This document shows positions 25,056-33,474 of a DNA stretch of 64,000 nt, piece after piece. Numbering within the stretch: position 1 is the stretch's first letter; the number at the start of each line of letters is the position of its first letter. A program made the translations under genes and the position numbers. The notes beneath the pieces are model-generated. The model ran no database searches. It worked only from the letters and a program-made list of their open reading frames with translations, and was not told where the DNA came from. The DNA is taken from contig NZ_JAGEPF010000033.1 in assembly GCF_017573465.1 (NCBI RefSeq), positions 1-64,000 on the forward strand. Reading direction: 5' to 3'. Source of the DNA: Actinomadura violacea. GTDB lineage: Bacteria; Actinomycetota; Actinomycetes; Streptosporangiales; Streptosporangiaceae.

Positions 25056-25742
25056 CTACTTGGAGCGCTTGCGCAGCCGCTCGATGTCGAGGATCACCAC
25101 GGCGCGCGCCTCGATCCGCAGCCAGTTGCGCTGCGCGAAGTCGGCGAGGGCCTTGTTGACCGTCTCCCGGGACGCGCCGACGAGCTGCGCCAGCTCCTCC
25201 TGGGTGAGGTCGTGGTGCACGTGCAGGCCCGCCTCGGACGGCTGCCCGAACCGCTCGGCGAGGTCCAGCAGCGCCTTCGCCACGCGGCCCGGCACGTCGG
25301 TGAAGACCAGGTCGGCCATCACGTCGTTGGTCTTGCGGAGCCGCTGAGCGAGCGCGCGGAGCAGCTGCACGGCGACCTCGGGGTGCCCGGTCAGCCACGG
25401 CCGCAGGTCGTCGTGCCCGAGCCCGGCCAGCCGGCACTCGGTCACCGCGATCGCGCTGGCGGTGCGGGGCCGCGGGTCGAACAGCGACAGCTCGCCGAAC
25501 ATCTCGCTCGGGCCGAGCACGCTCAGCAGGTTCTCCCGGCCGTCCGGCGCCGTCCGGGTCAGCTTGATCTTGCCTTCGAGGACGACGTACAGCCGGTCGC
25601 CCGTCTCCCCCTCGTTGAAGAGCGTCTGGCCGCGGGCCAGGCGCACCTCCGTCACGTTGGCGCGCAGCGCCTTGGCGCCCTGCTCGTCGAGGGCCTCGAA
25701 GAGCGGTGCTCTGCTCAGAACGTCCACGTCGCGGTCGGTCAC
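25056..25742 (-). CDS. crp: Crp/Fnr-type regulator (cAMP receptor protein)
   Basis: The 228-residue protein has a cyclic-nucleotide domain with LFNEGETGDRLYVVLEGKIK and the phosphate cassette FGELSLFDPRPRTASA (the E, R and T that hold cAMP). A C-helix and winged helix follow: LTQEELAQLVGASRETVNKA and LADFAQRNWLRIEARAV. AGGAGGAG lies four bases before the GTG at 25742. The length and position match M. tuberculosis Rv3676. A Crp-like palindrome lies 32 bases upstream of the start, pointing to autoregulation; a second lies before acs at 41 kb. Confidence 0.92.
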   Translation of the reverse strand: MTDRDVDVLSRAPLFEALDEQGAKALRANVTEVRLARGQTLFNEGETGDRLYVVLEGKIKLTRTAPDGRENLLSVLGPSEMFGELSLFDPRPRTASAIAVTECRLAGLGHDDLRPWLTGHPEVAVQLLRALAQRLRKTNDVMADLVFTDVPGRVAKALLDLAERFGQPSEAGLHVHHDLTQEELAQLVGASRETVNKALADFAQRNWLRIEARAVVILDIERLRKRSK

Positions 25743-25773
25743 GCTTCTCCTCCTCGAAACACCTACATGCATA

Positions 25774-25791
25774 GTGTGACGTACGTCCCAC
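25774..25791. promoter_or_regulatory. Crp-like palindrome upstream of crp
   Basis: GTGTGACGTACGTCCCAC is an 18-bp palindrome with a single mismatched symmetric pair and matches TGTGA-N6-TCACA with one change. TATGCA on the minus strand next to it could be a -10. It lies between crp and the divergent TetR gene. Confidence 0.65.
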
Positions 25792-25951
25792 CGCGTACGT
25801 GAAGGTAGGGTCACGGCGCGCCGAAACGCAGGACCGCCTCCACGATCCCGTTCGCCCAGTGTACGGACCATCCGGTGAATGCCATCACACCGGTCTCATC
25901 CCCGTTTTCCGGACGGGCGTGCGCCGCGGGCCGGTGCTCTATCGTGATCAC

Positions 25952-26578
25952 GTGCCGCAGTCCTCGCCGTCCCGGCTCCCGCGGGGCCGCCACGCGCTGT
26001 CCCGTGCGGAGGTCGACCGCGTCCATCGCGGGCGCCTGCTGTCGGCCATGGCCGAGGCGATGACCGAGAAGGGCTACGCCGGCACGTCCGTGGAGGACGT
26101 GCTGAAGCGGGCCCGGGTGTCGCGGCAGAGCTTCTACCGGCTGTTCTCCTCCAAGCTCGACTGCTTCATGGCGGCGTTCGACCAGGCCGGCGACCTGGTG
26201 CGCGACCGGCTCGCGCAGGCCGTGCAGGGCGGCGCCGACCCCGCCGACCGGTTCGAGCGGGCGATCACCGTCTACCTGGACGTCCTCGCGTCCGAGCCCG
26301 GCTACGCGCGGGTGTTCCTGGTGGAGGTGTTCGCCGCGGGCCCCGAGGCGGTCGCGCGGCGCTCGGCCGTCCAGCGCGACCTGGCCGCGGCGCTCGCCGA
26401 CCTGATGGGCGCGACCGGGGAGCGGGCGCGGTTCGCCTGCCAGGTCGTCGTCGCGGCGGTCGGGACGATGGTGACCCCTGCCATCGCGTCCGGCGACATG
26501 GCCGCGCTGCGCGCCGTCGGCCCGCCGATCGTCGACCACGTCCGCAGCCTGGCCCGCTCCGGCCTCCTCGAAGGCTGA
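25952..26578 (+). CDS. TetR-family regulator
   Basis: The protein has 208 residues. The N-terminal HTH reads LLSAMAEAMTEKGYAGTSVE, DVLKRARVSRQSFYRLFSSK and LDCFMAAFD, followed by a mostly helical ligand domain (ITVYLDVLASEPGYARVFLV). The ligand is unknown. GTG 25952 is used; a TATCGT element eight bases upstream suggests a leaderless transcript. It is divergent from crp and convergent with the esterase gene, so its target is not evident from context. Confidence 0.85.
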   Translation: MPQSSPSRLPRGRHALSRAEVDRVHRGRLLSAMAEAMTEKGYAGTSVEDVLKRARVSRQSFYRLFSSKLDCFMAAFDQAGDLVRDRLAQAVQGGADPADRFERAITVYLDVLASEPGYARVFLVEVFAAGPEAVARRSAVQRDLAAALADLMGATGERARFACQVVVAAVGTMVTPAIASGDMAALRAVGPPIVDHVRSLARSGLLEG

Positions 26579-26584
26579 CCTTTC

Positions 26585-26646
26585 GTTGACTTGCGGCGTG
26601 TCGGCCTTAAAAACCGCCGCATAAGGCCGACACGCCGCAACTCAAC
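26585..26646. terminator. very long inverted repeat between convergent genes
   Basis: Arms 26591-26609 and 26622-26640 are perfectly complementary over 19 bp and extend to 26585-26609 and 26622-26646 (25 bp) with one mismatch. The 12-base loop holds AAAACCGCCGC. It starts seven bases after the TetR stop and ends seven bases before the esterase stop, so it is well placed as a bidirectional terminator, though longer than usual. Confidence 0.75.
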
Positions 26647-26652
26647 GAGGTG

Positions 26653-28005
26653 TCAGCTGCGGGTGATCTTGACGTGGGTCTTGTGGGAGAGCGGGAGGGG
26701 GAAGGTGAGGCGGCCGGACGCGGTGGCCTTGGTTGTGATGCGGCGGGTTCCCGTCGTGATGGTGTAGCGGGTCCGCGGGCGGTAGGACGGCGGGGTCGTG
26801 ATGGTGGCGGTGCCGCTGGCCTGGAGGGTGAAGCCCTTGGCGGTGGCGTCGCTGAGGCTGCTGAACTCGCGGGGTGCGCGCCGGTCGAAGGAGATCGTCC
26901 AGCCCCACTGGGACCACGCCTGGTCGATCGAGGTGTAGGAGACGCGCGCCGGCGGACGGGCCGGACGGGCGAACGCGCGCATCAGCGGGCCGATCTCCTG
27001 CCGCAGGTCGCGCGCCCAGTACGGGAACGTGTGCGTGCCGAAGGTGTAGTCGTCGAACCGGCTCGCGATCCCCAGCCCCTGGATCCGGCGGTGGAAGCTC
27101 AGCGTCGACTGGTGGGTGAGGGCCTCGATCCCCATCGCCGCCGGGTCCGGGACGCCCTTGTCGAGCGGCCCTGGGAAGCCGGTGGCGGTGTACAGCGACA
27201 GCCGGGTCGCGCGCAGGTTCGTCGCGAGGGTGGCGGGGTCGTGGCCGCGCCAGTTGATCGCGTCGGTGAACCGCGAGCCGAAGAGCGCGTCGGGCGGGAC
27301 GCCGTCCTCGACGGCCGCGACATAGGAGATCACGCCGTACGCGCCGGCCGCGGTGACCGGGTCGTAGGCGATGTCGGGGGCGCCGGAGAACGACGTCGCG
27401 GAACCGAACATGTCGGGGTGCCGGGCGGCGTAGCTCATCGCTCCGAACCCGCCCTGCGACAGGCCCGCGATCGCCCTGCCGCGCCGGGCGGCGACCGTCC
27501 GCAGGTTGCGGTCGATCCACGGGACGAGCTGCCCGACGTGGAACGTCTCCCAGCGGGACGGGCCGAGCTTGGTCTTCGGGTCCGCCCAGTCGGTGAACCA
27601 GCCGCCGCCGTCGCCGTCGAATCCGGCGTCCGGCATGACGGTGATCAGCGGTTTCCCGGCGGTGGTGGCCTCGGCGTCGCCCTTCTGCACCCAGTCGGAC
27701 GCGCGGCCGCCCGTCCCGTGGAACAGGTACAGGACGGGATACCGGGCGGACTTCCGCTGCGTGTAGCCCGTCGGCAGCAGGACGCGGACGTCCACGGCCC
27801 GCCCTAGCGCGGCGGTGCTGACCCGGACGGCGTACTGCCGCTCGTCGATCCGCTGGACCCGCTCCACATGGATGCCGTCGGCATCGAAGAACCGCACGGA
27901 CGCGGAGGTCTGCGCGGCGGCGGCGGGCCGCCATGCTCCGACGGCGACCAGGCCGGGGGTTCCGGCGAGCAGCAGCGTCGTGGTGATGAACCGTCGTGTG
28001 CGCAT
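26653..28005 (-). CDS. secreted alpha/beta-hydrolase esterase, antigen-85/EstA-like
   Basis: The protein has 450 residues. The signal peptide is about 1-30 (TTTLLLAGTPGLVAVGAWRP with an AAAAQ cut site). The catalytic domain has YPVLYLFHGTGG (oxyanion loop), nucleophile elbow AIAGLSQGGFGAMSYA and DDYTFGTHTFPYWARDL with the catalytic His. A C-terminal beta module from about 345 (SIDQAWSQWGWTISFDRRA to LSHKTHVKITRS) probably binds or packs on the outside. Family members are acyl-transferases or esterases. GGAGGT precedes the ATG. The substrate is unknown. Confidence 0.85.
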   Translation of the reverse strand: MRTRRFITTTLLLAGTPGLVAVGAWRPAAAAQTSASVRFFDADGIHVERVQRIDERQYAVRVSTAALGRAVDVRVLLPTGYTQRKSARYPVLYLFHGTGGRASDWVQKGDAEATTAGKPLITVMPDAGFDGDGGGWFTDWADPKTKLGPSRWETFHVGQLVPWIDRNLRTVAARRGRAIAGLSQGGFGAMSYAARHPDMFGSATSFSGAPDIAYDPVTAAGAYGVISYVAAVEDGVPPDALFGSRFTDAINWRGHDPATLATNLRATRLSLYTATGFPGPLDKGVPDPAAMGIEALTHQSTLSFHRRIQGLGIASRFDDYTFGTHTFPYWARDLRQEIGPLMRAFARPARPPARVSYTSIDQAWSQWGWTISFDRRAPREFSSLSDATAKGFTLQASGTATITTPPSYRPRTRYTITTGTRRITTKATASGRLTFPLPLSHKTHVKITRS

Positions 28006-28052
28006 TCGGACCTCCTGGGGGCCGGGGTCAGCGTTGCGGACGGGCTAGCGGG

Positions 28053-28622
28053 TCAGCGGCGTGGCCGGGGTGAGCGGTGCTTGAGGGGGACGTCGGGGCG
28101 CACGCGCAGCGCGGTGATCACGGTCGCGAGCATCTCGTAGTGGCCGGCGAGCATGCACAGCTCGACGCATTCGGGTTCGGTCAGGCGTGCGCGCAGCCGC
28201 GCCCAGGTCTCGTCGGACAGGTCCCGCCGGTGGTGCAGCTCGTCGGCGGCGGCGAGGATCGCCTGCTCGCGGGGGTTCCAGCCGCCCGCGTCCGGACCCT
28301 CCTTGAGCCGTTCGACGTCCGCGGACCGGACCCCGGCGCGGCGGGCGAGACGCACGTGGTGGTCGAACTCGTAGCGGCATTCGCGCAGGTGGGCGACGCG
28401 CAGGATCACCAGTTCGGTCTCGCGGCGCTTCAGCTTCCCGCCCGGCATGAGGCGCCCGCCGAACCACAGCCAGCCGCGGAACAGGCCGCGCCGCCGCGCG
28501 AGGGTCAGGAACAGGTTGGGCGGCCCGGTCCCGGCGACGCGTCCGGAGACGGCGCAGATCAGCCAGTTGAGCGGCCCGACGTCCCGGATGCCGCCGGGGG
28601 CCACCCGCGGTTCGGCGCTCAC
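28053..28622 (-). CDS. carboxymuconolactone decarboxylase-like protein
   Basis: The 189-residue protein belongs to the AhpD/CMD fold: LKRRETELVILRVAHLRECR, YEFDHHVRLARRAGV, and DELHHRRDLSDETWARL. The redox CxxC of AhpD is absent, so it is closer to the CMD-type with ExxYEFxxH. The GTG start overlaps the SDR stop codon (GTGA), so the pair is translationally coupled. It may act on the product of the SDR, but the pathway is not recognisable. Confidence 0.75.
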   Translation of the reverse strand: MSAEPRVAPGGIRDVGPLNWLICAVSGRVAGTGPPNLFLTLARRRGLFRGWLWFGGRLMPGGKLKRRETELVILRVAHLRECRYEFDHHVRLARRAGVRSADVERLKEGPDAGGWNPREQAILAAADELHHRRDLSDETWARLRARLTEPECVELCMLAGHYEMLATVITALRVRPDVPLKHRSPRPRR

Positions 28623-29500
28623 AGCGCGCGGTCCGCTTGCGGGGTGGTCAGGGCGGCCTGCTCCTCGCGCGCGATCTCCAGCGCGCCGCGCAGCTTGGGC
28701 TGGACGAGCCGGTCCACCACGGGCTGGATCGCCGCGCGCGCGGGCAGTGCCCCGGCGACCCACCAGGGCGCGACGATCCGGCGGGACCGGTGGGCGATGC
28801 CGCGCTCCAGCGCGTCGATCCCGGCCTTGAGGGGCGCGACCCGCGACACCAGCGCCGCGCCGCGCGCGCCCTGGGTGAGCGCGGCGGCGGCCTCGGTGCC
28901 GAAGCCGCGGCTGGTCATGTCGGTGTCGAGTTCCGCGAAGTAGGCGACGCCGGCCTTGGCGCCCCATGGACGCAGCTCGATGCGCAGCGTGTCGCCGAGC
29001 GCCTCGGCCGCCGCCTTGGACGCGCTGTAGGCGCCGAGCAAGGGGAGGTGGACGGCGGCGGCGAGCGACGCGATGGTCAGGGCATAGCCGCGCCGGTGGC
29101 TGATGTGCGGACCGGCGGCCGAAAGGGTGTTGTGGGCTCCGAGCACGTTGACCCGAAGGCTCTGCTCCAGCACCGCCGGGTCGCCGCCGACGATCGGCAT
29201 CTGGGCCGCGACACCGGCGTTCGCTATGACGACGTCCAGCCCGCCGAGCGCGCGCGCCGCCTCGTCTACGACGGTGCGGACCCGGTCGCGGTCGGTCACG
29301 TCGCACGTCCACCAGGGGGCGTCGCCGCAGCCGGCGGCGACGGCGGCGAGCAGGTCCGGTTCGAGGCCGGCCAGGGCGGTCCGCGCGCCGCGCTCGTGCA
29401 GCCGGGCGGCGAGTGCCGCGCCGATGCCGCGCGCCGCCCCGGTGATCAGCACGCGCCGGCCCGCGAGCGTGGCCCTCCAGCGTGCGGAGACGTAGATCAT
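28619..29500 (-). CDS. short-chain dehydrogenase/reductase
   Basis: The enzyme has 293 residues. The cofactor motif is VLITGAARGIGAALAARLHE, then CDVTDRDRV, IANAGV (NAG motif) and the active-site set S in LTIASLAAA with YSASK. The acidic residue that selects NAD is absent after beta 2 (ALAGLEPD), so the cofactor is uncertain. The substrate is unknown. It forms a two-gene operon with the CMD-like protein. The upstream spacer is AT-rich with runs of A and T, probably a promoter shared with the divergent ECF gene region. Confidence 0.85.
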   Translation of the reverse strand: MIYVSARWRATLAGRRVLITGAARGIGAALAARLHERGARTALAGLEPDLLAAVAAGCGDAPWWTCDVTDRDRVRTVVDEAARALGGLDVVIANAGVAAQMPIVGGDPAVLEQSLRVNVLGAHNTLSAAGPHISHRRGYALTIASLAAAVHLPLLGAYSASKAAAEALGDTLRIELRPWGAKAGVAYFAELDTDMTSRGFGTEAAAALTQGARGAALVSRVAPLKAGIDALERGIAHRSRRIVAPWWVAGALPARAAIQPVVDRLVQPKLRGALEIAREEQAALTTPQADRAL

Positions 29501-29562
29501 GCCCGGACCGTAGCATAAAAAAACACACCCGTCTTTTTAAGGCGGCGCGGGGTCGGCGCCCG

Positions 29563-29608
29563 GATTGCTCACGGAACTTCGTGAAACCTCGTAATGAAGT
29601 GAGCAATC
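29563..29608. promoter_or_regulatory. 10-bp inverted repeat upstream of ECF gene
   Basis: GATTGCTCAC (29563-29572) and GTGAGCAATC (29599-29608) are perfect inverted copies 26 bases apart. GGAAC, an ECF-type -35 element, occurs directly inside the left arm at 29573-29577, but no correctly spaced -10 was found. It may be an operator or an autoregulated promoter region of the sigma fusion. Confidence 0.5.
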
Positions 29609-29685
29609 GGGCGTCTAAAGGGGCGGCGGATGGCGACCTACGAGGGTTGTGATCAGATGCGTGCTCTGGGTTGGATGTCGTCGTG

Positions 29686-31140
29686 GTGACAGGCGTGGGG
29701 ACCGAGCCGGACGCCGATCTGGCGGCCGCCGCCGGCGCGGGCGACGAACGGGCGTCGGACGAGCTGTACCGGCGGCACCACGCGGCGGTCCTCGGCTATG
29801 CCCGGGGGCTCGTCCGCGACCAGTACCTCGCCGAGGATCTGGCCAGCGAGGCGTTCGCGCGGACGCTCGCGGCGCTGCGCCAGGGCCGCGGCCCCCGCGA
29901 GGCCTGCCGGCCGTACCTGTACACGGTCGTGCGGAACGCGGCCGTCGACTGGGCCCGCTCCGACCGCCGCACCGTCGTCACCGACCAGGTCGCCGAGTGG
30001 GCCGACGGCCCGCCCGAGGAACTGCCCGACGTCGACGAGATGGACGCCCTCGTCCGCGCGTTCCGGTCGCTGCCCGAGCGCTGGCAGACCGTCCTGTGGC
30101 ACACGGTCATCGAGGACGAGCCGCTCCAGCGCGTCGCGGAGATCCTCGGCATGGAGGCGGGCGCGGTCGCGCAGCTGTCCTTCCGCGCGCGCGAGGGGCT
30201 GCGGCAGGCCTACCTCGCCGCGAGCTGCGAGGGGCATCCGGACTGCGCGGAGTACACCGCGCAGCTCGCCGCGTCCGTCCGCCGGCCGGGCCGGCGCCGC
30301 AGCCGCGCGCTGCGCCGCCACCTGGAGTCCTGCGAGCGGTGCCGCCGCACGGCCGAGGAGATGTCCGACCTGAACGGGCGGCTGCGGCGCGCGCTCCCGA
30401 TCGGCGCCGTGCTGCTGGCCGCGCCGTCCGCCCCGTTCGGGGGCCTCGCGCCGGCCGCGTCGTTCCCCGCGTGGGCCGTCCCGGCGGGCGTCGCGGCGGC
30501 CGCGGGGGCGCTGGTCCTGGCCGTCCTGTTCGCGACGGGCGGCGGAGGCGGCGACGGCGACCACCGGCCGGGCACGACGCGCGCCGCGCCGCCGGCCGCC
30601 GCGCCCGCGTCCCCCGCGGCCTCCGGCGCGCCCGACCAGGAGTCGCGGGCGCCCGACCACGCGTCCGGGAAGAAGCCCGTCGGCGGGCACGGGCTGCCCG
30701 GTGCCGGCGGCGGCGCTCCGGCGGCGGGCAGTCCGGGAGGAGCCGGCCCTTACCGGGTGCGCAACACGACCTTGCAGTCCTGCCTGGCCCCCAGCGGTAC
30801 GAACGTCGTCCAGCGCGCGTGCAGCGGCTCCGCGACGACGTGGCGGCGCAAGAACACCGGCGGCGGCTTCACGCTGACCAGCATGTCCACCGGGAAGTGC
30901 ATGGCGCGCGGGCAGCTCTCGGCCGGACCCATGTGGGAGGGCGGGCAGGAGTACTCCGTCGTGATGGCGTCCTGCGGCGGCGCCAACCAGGTGTGGAAGC
31001 TCGTGAAGTTCGGCGGCGTGTACCGGCTCGCCAACGGCGACGGCTGGTTCCTGCAGGCGAGCTGGTCCGGCCTGCAGCCGGTGACGCTGAAGCCCTCCTC
31101 GTACGCGGGGATGGCCGCCCAAGGCTGGGCCGTGAGCTGA
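29686..31140 (+). CDS. ECF sigma factor fused to zinc finger, TM helix and lectin-like domain
   Basis: This protein of about 484 residues has four parts. Region 2 (DELYRRHHAAVLGYARGLVR, then YLAEDLASEAFARTL) and region 4 (LPERWQTVLWHTVIED, LQRVAEILGMEAGAVAQLSF) make an ECF sigma factor. A zinc-finger-like segment follows at about 185-225 with HPDC and HLESCERC, as in ZAS anti-sigma factors. A helix AVPAGVAAAAGALVLAVLFA (about 265-285) should cross the membrane. After a Pro/Ala/Gly linker, residues from about 355 form a Ricin/beta-trefoil-like module (YRVRNTTLQSCLAP, TGKCMA, NQVWKLV). The expected role is a membrane-tethered sigma factor regulated by an extracellular ligand, released by proteolysis or held inactive in cis. 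The start is uncertain (GTG 29683/29686 or TTG 29671). No separate anti-sigma gene is adjacent. Confidence 0.85.
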   Translation: MTGVGTEPDADLAAAAGAGDERASDELYRRHHAAVLGYARGLVRDQYLAEDLASEAFARTLAALRQGRGPREACRPYLYTVVRNAAVDWARSDRRTVVTDQVAEWADGPPEELPDVDEMDALVRAFRSLPERWQTVLWHTVIEDEPLQRVAEILGMEAGAVAQLSFRAREGLRQAYLAASCEGHPDCAEYTAQLAASVRRPGRRRSRALRRHLESCERCRRTAEEMSDLNGRLRRALPIGAVLLAAPSAPFGGLAPAASFPAWAVPAGVAAAAGALVLAVLFATGGGGGDGDHRPGTTRAAPPAAAPASPAASGAPDQESRAPDHASGKKPVGGHGLPGAGGGAPAAGSPGGAGPYRVRNTTLQSCLAPSGTNVVQRACSGSATTWRRKNTGGGFTLTSMSTGKCMARGQLSAGPMWEGGQEYSVVMASCGGANQVWKLVKFGGVYRLANGDGWFLQASWSGLQPVTLKPSSYAGMAAQGWAVS

Positions 31141-31159
31141 CCCTCCCCGCGCACGAGGA

Positions 31160-32431
31160 TCACCCGTAGCGGAGCTGCTCGCGCGCGGACGGCTCGGGGT
31201 TGAGCGCGAGCCACGCCCGCAGCGCCATGTGCAGCTCCAGCCGGTCCGACGTCGCCTGGATGGTGTCGCCGAACAGCTCCTCCAGCTGCCGGAACCGGTA
31301 CCGGACGGTCTGCGGGTGCACGTGCAGGTGCCCGGAGACCGCCGTCGCGTTGAACCCGCACTCCAGCGAGGCCAGCAGCGTCTCGGCGAGCCGGTGCCGC
31401 TGCGCCGGGCGGGCCGCCAGCAGCGGCGCGAGCCGCCGCTCGATCACCTTCTCGACCAGGTCCCGCTCCCGCATCATCACGATGATCGGCATGTGCAGCT
31501 CGGCGGCGATCGGCGCGTCCGGACCGGCCGCGTCCCGGTCGATCAGGCCCTCGTCGGCCAGGTCCAGCGCGTCGCGCGCCCAGCGCAGCGACCGCGCCGC
31601 GCCGGTCGGCTCGACGGCCGGGCCGATCGCGGCGGTCCAGCCGTCCAGCCGCCGCTCCAGCAGCCGGGCGCGGCCGGGGCCCTCCGGGTCCGGGACGATC
31701 AGGCACGGCTCGGCGCGGTGCAGGCCGAGCAGCACGTCCGGCGGCAGCGACGGGCGCCGCGTCTCGGGCCCGCGCTCGCGCAGCGCGACCGCCGCGACCG
31801 TCCGGGGCAGCGCCCAGGACGCCTCGCCGGCCGCCTCCCGCAGGTCCCGCGCGGCGGGGGCGGGCTCGTCCAGCAGCAGGTCGAGCAGCCGCCGCCGGTG
31901 GTCCTGCTGCGACCCGGCGGCCCGCGCGGCGGCGTCGGCGTGGCCCTCGGAGACGGCCGCCGCGAGCTGGTTCATGTAGTCGAACATCGCATGGGTGATG
32001 CCCGCCATGGTGGACGCGTCGGCCCGGTAGCCGAGCCGCCCTGCGCGCTCGGTGAGCTCCTCGACCGCGACCCCCGCGCCGATCCGGATCGCCGTGTGCC
32101 AGGAGTCGAGCGTGCGCCCCTCGCCCGCCTCGCCGGCGCCGACCCGCCGCCAGAAGTCCAGCACGTCGGCCGACGAGACGCCCTGGTCGGCCAGCAGGTC
32201 CAGGAAGTGGCCGATGGCGCACTCCACGGCGGTCTCCAGGCCCCGGGCGTACCGGGGGTCGTGCGGCCGGACGAACTCCGGGAGCCGCTTCTCGATCCGG
32301 CGCGCCGCCTCCTCGGCGACGGCGGGCACCTGGGGGCGCAGCGCGCCGGCCAGCCGCGCGGAGCCGGCGAAGGACAACCCTAGGTCGATGCGGCGCACGG
32401 GAAGGGAAACCACCTGGCTGAAGTCAGACAA
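31160..32431 (-). CDS. PucR/CdaR-type transcriptional regulator
   Basis: The 423-residue protein ends with the family HTH: LAETLLASLECGFNATAVSG, HLHVHPQTVRYRFRQLEELF and ALRAWLAL. The middle has the GGDEF-like CdaR segment (TVAAVALRERG and VLLGLHRAE regions), and the N terminus is helical, as in RsbT co-antagonist-like regulators. The effector is unknown. TTG 32431 was chosen because GGAG lies seven bases upstream, at the beginning of the conserved segment; longer frames run into the nth start region. It is convergent with the ECF fusion, with 19 bases between stops. Confidence 0.8.
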   Translation of the reverse strand: MSDFSQVVSLPVRRIDLGLSFAGSARLAGALRPQVPAVAEEAARRIEKRLPEFVRPHDPRYARGLETAVECAIGHFLDLLADQGVSSADVLDFWRRVGAGEAGEGRTLDSWHTAIRIGAGVAVEELTERAGRLGYRADASTMAGITHAMFDYMNQLAAAVSEGHADAAARAAGSQQDHRRRLLDLLLDEPAPAARDLREAAGEASWALPRTVAAVALRERGPETRRPSLPPDVLLGLHRAEPCLIVPDPEGPGRARLLERRLDGWTAAIGPAVEPTGAARSLRWARDALDLADEGLIDRDAAGPDAPIAAELHMPIIVMMRERDLVEKVIERRLAPLLAARPAQRHRLAETLLASLECGFNATAVSGHLHVHPQTVRYRFRQLEELFGDTIQATSDRLELHMALRAWLALNPEPSAREQLRYG

Positions 32432-32567
32432 TGAGATCTCCTTCGCGGGGTACGACGTGCTGAAGAGACGGCGGGAACCCCCGGCCATTACGCGCTTGGC
32501 CTGAAATTTCTCGGCCACCGCCGGCGGGGGTGAGGTCCTAGGCTTGCCGTATGACGACGGAGCCGGC

Positions 32568-33392
32568 ATGAGCGCGGAGGCGGGCGGTAAGGCGCGGGCG
32601 CGCGCGCAGGACGAGAAGGCCCAGGCCAAGGCGCCGGCCAAGGGGCAGCCCAAGGCGCAGGTGCCGGGCGGGGCGGCGCGGGCGCGCAGGTTCCGCGACG
32701 AGACCAGGACCGGGCTGGTGCGGCGCGCACGCCGGATGAACCGGGTGCTCGCCGAGACCTATCCCGACGCGCACTGCGAGCTGGACTTCGGCACCCCGTT
32801 CCAGCTGCTGGTCGCGACCGTCCTGTCGGCGCAGACCACCGACAAGCGGGTGAACCTGACGACCCCCGCCCTGTTCGCGAAGTACCCGGCGCCGGAGGAC
32901 CTGGCCGCCGCCGACCCCGAGGACGTCGAGGCGCTGCTGAAGCCGACCGGATTCTTCCGCGCGAAGACCAAGTCGGTGATGGGCCTGTCGGCCGCGCTGC
33001 GCGACCGGTTCGGCGGCGAGGTCCCCGGACGGCTCGAAGACCTCGTCACGCTGCCCGGCGTCGGCCGCAAGACCGCCAACGTCGTGCTCGGCAACGCCTT
33101 CGACGTGCCGGGCATCACCGTCGACACCCACTTCGGGCGCCTGGTCGGCCGGTTCGGCTGGACCGACGAGGACGACCCGGTGAAGGTCGAGAAGCAGATC
33201 GGCGAGATGTTCCCCCGCAAGGACTGGACGATGCTGTCGCACCGGCTGATCTGGCACGGCCGCCGGATCTGCCACGCGCGCCGTCCCGCCTGCGGGGCGT
33301 GCCCGCTCGCGAAGGACTGCCCGGCCTACGGGACGGGCCCGGTGGACGCGGAGGCGGCGGGCAAGCTCGTCAAGCCCGGCCCGTTCTCGTGA
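32568..33392 (+). CDS. nth: endonuclease III
   Basis: The 274-residue DNA glycosylase/AP lyase for oxidised pyrimidines has the helix-hairpin-helix LPGVGRKTANVVLGNAFDVP with the catalytic Lys, and the Asp in GITVDTHFGRL. The 4Fe-4S loop is CHARRPACGACPLAKDC (C-x6-C-x2-C-x5-C). The first 55 residues are an Ala/Lys/Gln-rich extension not found in E. coli Nth. ATG 32568 has GGAG seven bases upstream. The position between crp and a CoA-type NUDIX gene matches M. tuberculosis nth. Confidence 0.93.
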   Translation: MSAEAGGKARARAQDEKAQAKAPAKGQPKAQVPGGAARARRFRDETRTGLVRRARRMNRVLAETYPDAHCELDFGTPFQLLVATVLSAQTTDKRVNLTTPALFAKYPAPEDLAAADPEDVEALLKPTGFFRAKTKSVMGLSAALRDRFGGEVPGRLEDLVTLPGVGRKTANVVLGNAFDVPGITVDTHFGRLVGRFGWTDEDDPVKVEKQIGEMFPRKDWTMLSHRLIWHGRRICHARRPACGACPLAKDCPAYGTGPVDAEAAGKLVKPGPFS

Positions 33393-33474
33393 GCGGCGCC
33401 CGTCCGCGAGCCCGCGGGGTGATGGAACCGTTCCCATCGGGAAGGAACGCGGGCGTTCCGGAGTTGGGAGTGGC

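Noticed and set aside
26653..32431. Esterase, CMD, SDR and sigma genes as a biosynthetic cluster
   Set aside because: No core synthase, transport or resistance set is present; they look like separate insertions in a core block.
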